The notes beneath the pieces were generated by a model. It was not told the origin of the DNA and ran no database searches. It saw only the letters and a program-made list of their open reading frames with translations. Shown in pieces: positions 7,134 through 9,876 of a stretch of 9,876 bases of DNA; position 1 is the stretch's first letter; every line of letters starts with the position of its first letter. The translations under genes and the position numbers were made by a program. Source of the stretch: Myxococcales bacterium (GTDB lineage: Bacteria > Myxococcota > Polyangia > Fen-1088); contig PMLH01000353.1 in the NCBI GenBank assembly GCA_003159055.1, forward strand, positions 2,537 through 12,412. The letters are read 5' to 3'.

Positions 7134-7787
7134 TCAAGACAGCTTGCGGTAAACGCCAATGACCACGCCCAGCAGGTTCACGCTGCGAAAGTCCCGCTTG
7201 CGCACGATGATGGGTGCCATGGCGGCGTTGGCGGGTTGAAAGCGGATGTTGTCACCCTCGGGGTAGTAGCGCTTGACCGTCGCTTCGTCGCCAATCATGG
7301 CCACCACCACCTCGCCGGGCGATGCCTGCAATTGCTTGCGAATGAAAACGTAGTCGCCGTCGAAGATCCCGGCTTCGATCATCGATTCGCCCTTCACCCG
7401 AAGCGCGAACACCTCGCGGTGTTGCCCAATGAAGAATCGATCGATCTTCACCGTGTCCTCGTAGTTCTGTACCGCGAGCAACGGCTGTCCCGCCGCGACC
7501 TTGCCCAGCACAGGCACCTCGACGAAGTTGTCGTCGGTGACGAGCGGCCGCAGGGCGCGCGACTTTAGGTCCTCCCGGTGCAAGAAGCCCTTCTTTTCGA
7601 GGGCGCGCAGATGATCGTTCACGCCATTGGTGGACCGGATGCCGAAGTGACTTCCGATCTCACGCAAGGTTGGCGGGTAGCCGCGCTTGCGAATGGAGTC
7701 GCTGATGAAGTCGAGCACGTTGCGCTGCCGTTCCGTCAGTCCTCCGCTCGATGGCTCCTCGTCCCGTACGATCGTCAGATGGCCCAT
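7134..7787 (-). CDS. lexA: LexA SOS repressor / self-cleaving peptidase
   Basis: A 217-residue transcriptional repressor of the SOS regulon (EC 3.4.21.88). It binds operators as a dimer and cleaves itself when stimulated by RecA filaments. The N-terminal winged helix-turn-helix (about 16-80) includes [26 protein letters not shown] and the recognition segment [18 protein letters not shown]. The latent peptidase domain (about 88-217) has the Ala99-Gly100 cleavage site (VAAGQP), catalytic Ser135 (GESM) and Lys172 (ATVKRYY), so all key residues are present. The STNGVNDHL form of the recognition helix matches myxobacterial LexA as I recall it and differs from that of E. coli. ATG 7787 is chosen over the in-frame ATG 7847: AGGAG lies five bases upstream, while the longer form would start inside the promoter and operator region. 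The gene converges on the transporter with a 40-base gap. Autoregulation is expected from the operator candidates upstream. Confidence 0.97.
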   Translation of the reverse strand: MGHLTIVRDEEPSSGGLTERQRNVLDFISDSIRKRGYPPTLREIGSHFGIRSTNGVNDHLRALEKKGFLHREDLKSRALRPLVTDDNFVEVPVLGKVAAGQPLLAVQNYEDTVKIDRFFIGQHREVFALRVKGESMIEAGIFDGDYVFIRKQLQASPGEVVVAMIGDEATVKRYYPEGDNIRFQPANAAMAPIIVRKRDFRSVNLLGVVIGVYRKLS

Positions 7788-7792
7788 GCGTG

Positions 7793-7797
7793 CTCCT
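7793..7797 (-). promoter_or_regulatory. RBS of lexA
   Basis: AGGAG on the minus strand, within TAGGAGCACGC, ends five bases before ATG 7787. This sets the start at MGHLTIV rather than at the upstream ATG 7847. Confidence 0.8.
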
Positions 7798-7807
7798 ATG
7801 GTGGATA

Positions 7808-7839
7808 CTGAACATACGTATGGTACGGAACATTTGTCA
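7808..7839 (-). promoter_or_regulatory. LexA operator candidates (two tandem GAACAT sites)
   Basis: Two half-site-bearing sequences lie between the lexA RBS and a TTGACA hexamer. The one at 7808-7823 reads CCATACGTATGTTCAG on the minus strand. It agrees at 14 of 16 positions with the Myxococcus xanthus LexA motif CTRHAMRYBYGTTCAG (consensus recalled from memory), and contains the perfect palindrome CATACGTATG (7813-7822). The second, at 7828-7839 (GAAC ATTT GTCA on the plus strand), is weaker. The GAACAT half-sites begin 18 bp apart, about two helical turns. A repressor bound here would block the lexA promoter. The assignment is inferred from position and motif. Confidence 0.55.
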
Positions 7840-7841
7840 CG

Positions 7842-7847
7842 TGTCAA
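7842..7847 (-). promoter_or_regulatory. Likely -35 element of the lexA promoter
   Basis: The minus strand reads TTGACA, a perfect sigma-70 -35 hexamer, 54 bases before the lexA start codon. No good -10 follows: at 17-19 bp spacing only ACCATA or CATACG is found. The promoter is therefore probable but not of consensus strength. The LexA-box palindrome covers the -10 position, as expected for an autoregulated gene. Confidence 0.5.
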
Positions 7848-7862
7848 GTTTGCTGGGAAGCA

Positions 7863-8318
7863 CTACCTCCCTCGAAGGGCGAAGCGGATTTCGTGGGGAT
7901 AGAGAATTCGCAGGATTTGCAGGCCGCGGGTTCGCACCGACAAGTCCCTGATCGCCCCGATCAGCTGCGCGACCACGGCTTCGCCGCTCCACTTGCCACG
8001 TGACGTGTAGTCCTCATGCGCGGCAAGGTGCAACACGACCATGCTGCTCGGCTTGGGTCTGGTGAACATCGCAACCCCGACCAGGCGTTCCGGCTGTTCC
8101 GTGCTGTCCAGGGCGTAGAGGGTCTGCAGCATTCCAAAGGCCTCGACGCGAAAACGGAGACACTCCCCCTCGTCGACGATAACGGGCACGCCATAGCGAC
8201 GCACCAGAGCGACCAACCGTGAGGTGATCAGGCCCTGTTCTGGGTTGAAGAACACGATCCGCTCCAGCTCGTTGCGGAACGAGCCGCCCAGAACAGACGA
8301 CAGACGGATCTTGCGCAT
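7863..8318 (-). CDS. Small protein of unknown function, possible GNAT-like fold
   Basis: A 151-residue soluble protein that I do not recognise. After a helical N-terminal half (RNELERIVFF, SRLVALVRRYG) come alternating strand-like stretches: PVIVDEGECLRFRV, TLYALDS and ERLVGVAMFTRPKP. A segment VVLHLAAHEDYTSRGKWSGEAVVAQLIGAI (about 94-123) follows, and its strand, RG-containing turn and long helix resemble the acetyl-CoA-binding motif A of GNAT acetyltransferases (family knowledge). The RGxGxG loop is not intact (SRGKWSG), so catalytic activity is doubtful. ATG 8318 is used. The longer GTG 8432 form would add a Pro-rich head that looks non-coding, and neither start has a strong RBS. The gene is upstream of lexA on the same strand, but lexA has its own promoter in the 75-base gap, so co-regulation is not implied. 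The coding call is firm and the fold is a guess. Confidence 0.75.
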   Translation of the reverse strand: MRKIRLSSVLGGSFRNELERIVFFNPEQGLITSRLVALVRRYGVPVIVDEGECLRFRVEAFGMLQTLYALDSTEQPERLVGVAMFTRPKPSSMVVLHLAAHEDYTSRGKWSGEAVVAQLIGAIRDLSVRTRGLQILRILYPHEIRFALRGR

Positions 8319-8379
8319 GGCTGCTACTTGCAAAGATGCTCTCTCAATCGGATGTCTGGGCGGGCCAGAGGGTTGCCGC

Positions 8380-8433
8380 GGTGCCAAGATCGGTTGAATC
8401 TCTTGCCAATCTGGCACAAACTTGGGCACCAAG
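8380..8433. promoter_or_regulatory. Nested inverted repeats in divergent intergenic region
   Basis: The 158 bases between the divergent genes (8319-8476) carry no convincing sigma-70 promoter that I can find. They do hold TGCCA-ATC-TGGCA (8404-8416) and CTTGG-GCA-CCAAG (8421-8433). GGTGCCAAG (8380-8388) is also complementary, with one bulge, to CTTGGGCACC (8421-8430). GGCACCAAGG at 8425-8434 recurs exactly at 8543-8552. Such symmetry between divergent genes is typical of regulator binding, but no family can be named. Confidence 0.35.
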
Positions 8434-8476
8434 GCACGCTCTGTGACAGGATGGCAGATGCCGGACTCGGTGAATC

Positions 8477-8602
8477 ATGAAATCAGTTCTTGGCCCCAAC
8501 GATTACGAGCGCTTACGGTGCCCCCCGCGGGGCAAGACCGGTGGCACCAAGGTTGAACGTAGGTTTTGCCGAGCGCGACACGCGCTGGATTTGAAGCTGT
8601 GA
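8477..8602 (+). CDS. 41-aa leader-type ORF coupled to the activator gene
   Basis: ATG 8477 opens a frame of 41 codons ending in TGA 8600-8602. The protein begins MKSVLGPNDYERLRC and is strongly basic towards its end (KVERRFCRARHALDLKL), with two cysteines and no membrane segment. It is not recognised as any family. GGTGA lies only three bases before the ATG, a short spacing. The stop overlaps the GTG start of the following response regulator as GTGA, the classic geometry for translational coupling, which supports both this ORF and that GTG. The frame contains a 6-bp hairpin at 8519-8534 (TGCCCC/GGGGCA). It could be a real small protein, a leader peptide that controls the regulator, or a chance frame. 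The rare TTA codon and weak RBS argue for caution. Confidence 0.45.
   Translation: MKSVLGPNDYERLRCPPRGKTGGTKVERRFCRARHALDLKL
8542..8557 (+). promoter_or_regulatory. Imperfect sigma-54 promoter-like site
   Basis: TGGCAC, five bases, TTGAA resembles the -24/-12 consensus TGGCAC-N5-TTGCW and lies 41 bases before the activator's GTG. The -12 GC doublet reads GA, a serious defect. If active it would let the sigma-54 activator drive itself, bypassing most of the 41-codon ORF. Confidence 0.22.
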
Positions 8603-9876
8603 CCAAAGACGACATCGGGGGATCCACACAGGCGCTGACAACCGGGGGCCAGCCCTCGCCCACCATCCTGGTCGTCGACGACGAACCTGGCATCGTCGAG
8701 CCGCTGGCAAAGATCTTCGAGAAGGAATCCCTGCGCGTGCTCACCGCCAAGAGCGGGAGCGAGGCGCTTGAGCTTCTGCGCCGTGAGCCGGTTTCGGTTT
8801 TGCTGACGGATCTGGTCATGCCCGGGATGTCCGGGCTCGACCTGCTCAAGGCCAGCCGCAGCATTTCGCCCGAGACGGAAACGATTCTGATGACCGCCTA
8901 CGGCACGGTCGAGAATGCGGTCGATGCCATGAGGCACGGCGCCTACGACTTCGTGACCAAGCCGCTCAAGCGAGCCCAGGTGGTCAGAGCCGTGACCAAG
9001 GCGCTGGAGAAGCGCAACTTGGTGCAGGAAAACCGTTCGCTGCGCGCGCAACTTGAGGCTGAGCGGCACAAGGCCATCATCGGCCAGTCATTGCCCTGGC
9101 GCCGGCTGATCGAGACGGTCATGCAAGCGGCGCCGTCCATGGCGACCGTGCTGCTGCTCGGCGAATCGGGCACCGGCAAGGAGCTGATCGCGCGTGCGAT
9201 TCATCGAGCATCGCAACGCGCGGCCGGGCCGTTCGTGCCGGTCAACTGCGCGGCGCTGCCCGAAACCATCCTCGAAGCCGAGCTTTTCGGCTACGAGCGT
9301 GGCGCTTTTACGGGCGCGGTCCAGCGTCACGACGGCCGGTTCTTGCAGGCCGACGGTGGCACGCTGTTTTTGGACGAAATCGGCGAAATTCCGACGCACG
9401 TTCAGGTCAAGCTTCTGCGGGTCTTGCAGGAAAACGAGGTCGAACGGCTGGGCGGGCGCACAACCAAGGTGGATTTGCGGTTGGTCTCGGCCACCAATCA
9501 GGATTTGCGCCTGGCGGTCAAGGAAGGGCGCTTTCGCGAAGATCTCTACTACCGCCTGAACGTGATCGCCCTGCGCGTGCCGCCGTTGCGCGAGCGGCGC
9601 GACGACATTCCGATTCTGGCCGAGCACTTCCTGCGTCTTTTTTGCGAGAGGAACGGCCGCCATCTTGCCGGGTTCTCGCGGCCTGCCGCCGAGGCCCTGA
9701 TGCGCTACGAATGGCCGGGCAACGTGCGCGAGCTGGAAAATACCATCGAGCGCGCCGTGGTCTTGTCGCGTGGCCCGGCCGTCGAAATCGAAGATCTTCC
9801 GGTCGAAGTGCGCACTGGCAACGGCAGCTCGACCGACGCGAAGAGCGTGACGTTCGCCATCGGCACGCCGCTGGCC
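8599..9876 (+). CDS. NtrC-family sigma-54 response regulator (3' truncated)
   Basis: Cytoplasmic two-component response regulator that activates sigma-54 RNA polymerase by ATP hydrolysis. Residues 22-140 are a receiver domain with the acidic pair Asp27/Asp28, phospho-acceptor Asp71 (LLTDLVMPGMSG), Thr99 and Lys121 (TKPL), all conserved, so it should be controlled by phosphorylation. A short charged helix (about 137-158) links to the AAA+ domain, with Walker A GESGTGKE (188-195), the sigma-54-contacting GAFTGA loop (235-240), Walker B TLFLDEIGE (255-263) and the LRERRDDIP block. The window ends after 426 codons at TFAIGTPLA, directly before where a Fis-type helix-turn-helix would start, so the DNA-binding domain is not seen. 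The GTG 8599 start is used because its frame is closed by TAG 8560 upstream and it overlaps the preceding stop as GTGA. No sensor kinase is in the window. The particular target process cannot be told from this sequence. Confidence 0.95.
   Translation, partial: MTKDDIGGSTQALTTGGQPSPTILVVDDEPGIVEPLAKIFEKESLRVLTAKSGSEALELLRREPVSVLLTDLVMPGMSGLDLLKASRSISPETETILMTAYGTVENAVDAMRHGAYDFVTKPLKRAQVVRAVTKALEKRNLVQENRSLRAQLEAERHKAIIGQSLPWRRLIETVMQAAPSMATVLLLGESGTGKELIARAIHRASQRAAGPFVPVNCAALPETILEAELFGYERGAFTGAVQRHDGRFLQADGGTLFLDEIGEIPTHVQVKLLRVLQENEVERLGGRTTKVDLRLVSATNQDLRLAVKEGRFREDLYYRLNVIALRVPPLRERRDDIPILAEHFLRLFCERNGRHLAGFSRPAAEALMRYEWPGNVRELENTIERAVVLSRGPAVEIEDLPVEVRTGNGSSTDAKSVTFAIGTPLA

Noticed and set aside
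7134..7847. Longer LexA form starting at ATG 7847
   Set aside because: The extra 20 residues would be encoded by the promoter and operator region, and ATG 7787 has a well-spaced AGGAG.
8412..8426. Second sigma-54-like site TGGCACAAACTTGGG
   Set aside because: The -12 element reads TGGG at the right spacing, and fits better only at wrong spacing; not supportable as a promoter.
8503..9069. Minus-strand frame opposite the activator gene
   Set aside because: The + strand encodes an unbroken receiver domain with all catalytic residues, so the antisense frame is not a gene.

Overview
The window is uniformly GC-rich and densely coding, with strong GC3 codon bias. That bias leaves many long antisense shadow frames. 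The gene content points to the Myxococcota or a related lineage of the former Deltaproteobacteria. The evidence is a LexA with the STNGVNDHL recognition helix, a giant TPR protein of the kind common in myxobacteria, an NtrC-type response regulator, and a LexA operator candidate that resembles the Myxococcus type. This placement is inference from protein family resemblance; no search was run.

Layout. (1) At 46-6286 on the + strand is a two-gene translationally overlapping unit: a four-helix membrane protein (46-723) whose last 8 bases overlap the start of a 1,856-residue TPR protein (716-6286). (2) At 6368-7093 on the + strand is a queuosine-precursor transporter of the YhhQ/VUT family, most likely starting at a TTG behind a good Shine-Dalgarno sequence. 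(3) Convergent to it at 7134-7787 on the - strand is lexA, with a well-placed RBS and an upstream region carrying a TTGACA hexamer and two GAACAT-type operator candidates. (4) At 7863-8318 on the - strand is a small unrecognised protein with a possible GNAT-like fold. (5) After a divergent intergenic stretch come a previously unlisted 41-codon ORF (8477-8602) and, overlapping it by the four bases GTGA, an NtrC-family sigma-54 activator (8599 to the window edge). The activator is cut just before its expected Fis-type DNA-binding domain.

How the genes may work together. The first two genes look like a co-translated membrane anchor and scaffold pair of unknown purpose. lexA is the SOS repressor and probably autoregulates. 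The activator is an atypical-context response regulator whose kinase is not in the window. Its expression may be coupled to translation of the 41-codon ORF.

The most unusual non-gene signal is a small hairpin family with core GGAAACYCTCCCAGRGG. It occurs three times on the + strand: twice inside the TPR gene, in different codon phases, and once in the leader of the transporter gene. One copy shows a compensatory base-pair change. The first copy ends a low-complexity, dyad-rich stretch that looks like a dispersed DNA element tolerated in frame within the TPR gene. I see no mobile-element gene, CRISPR array, tRNA or rRNA.
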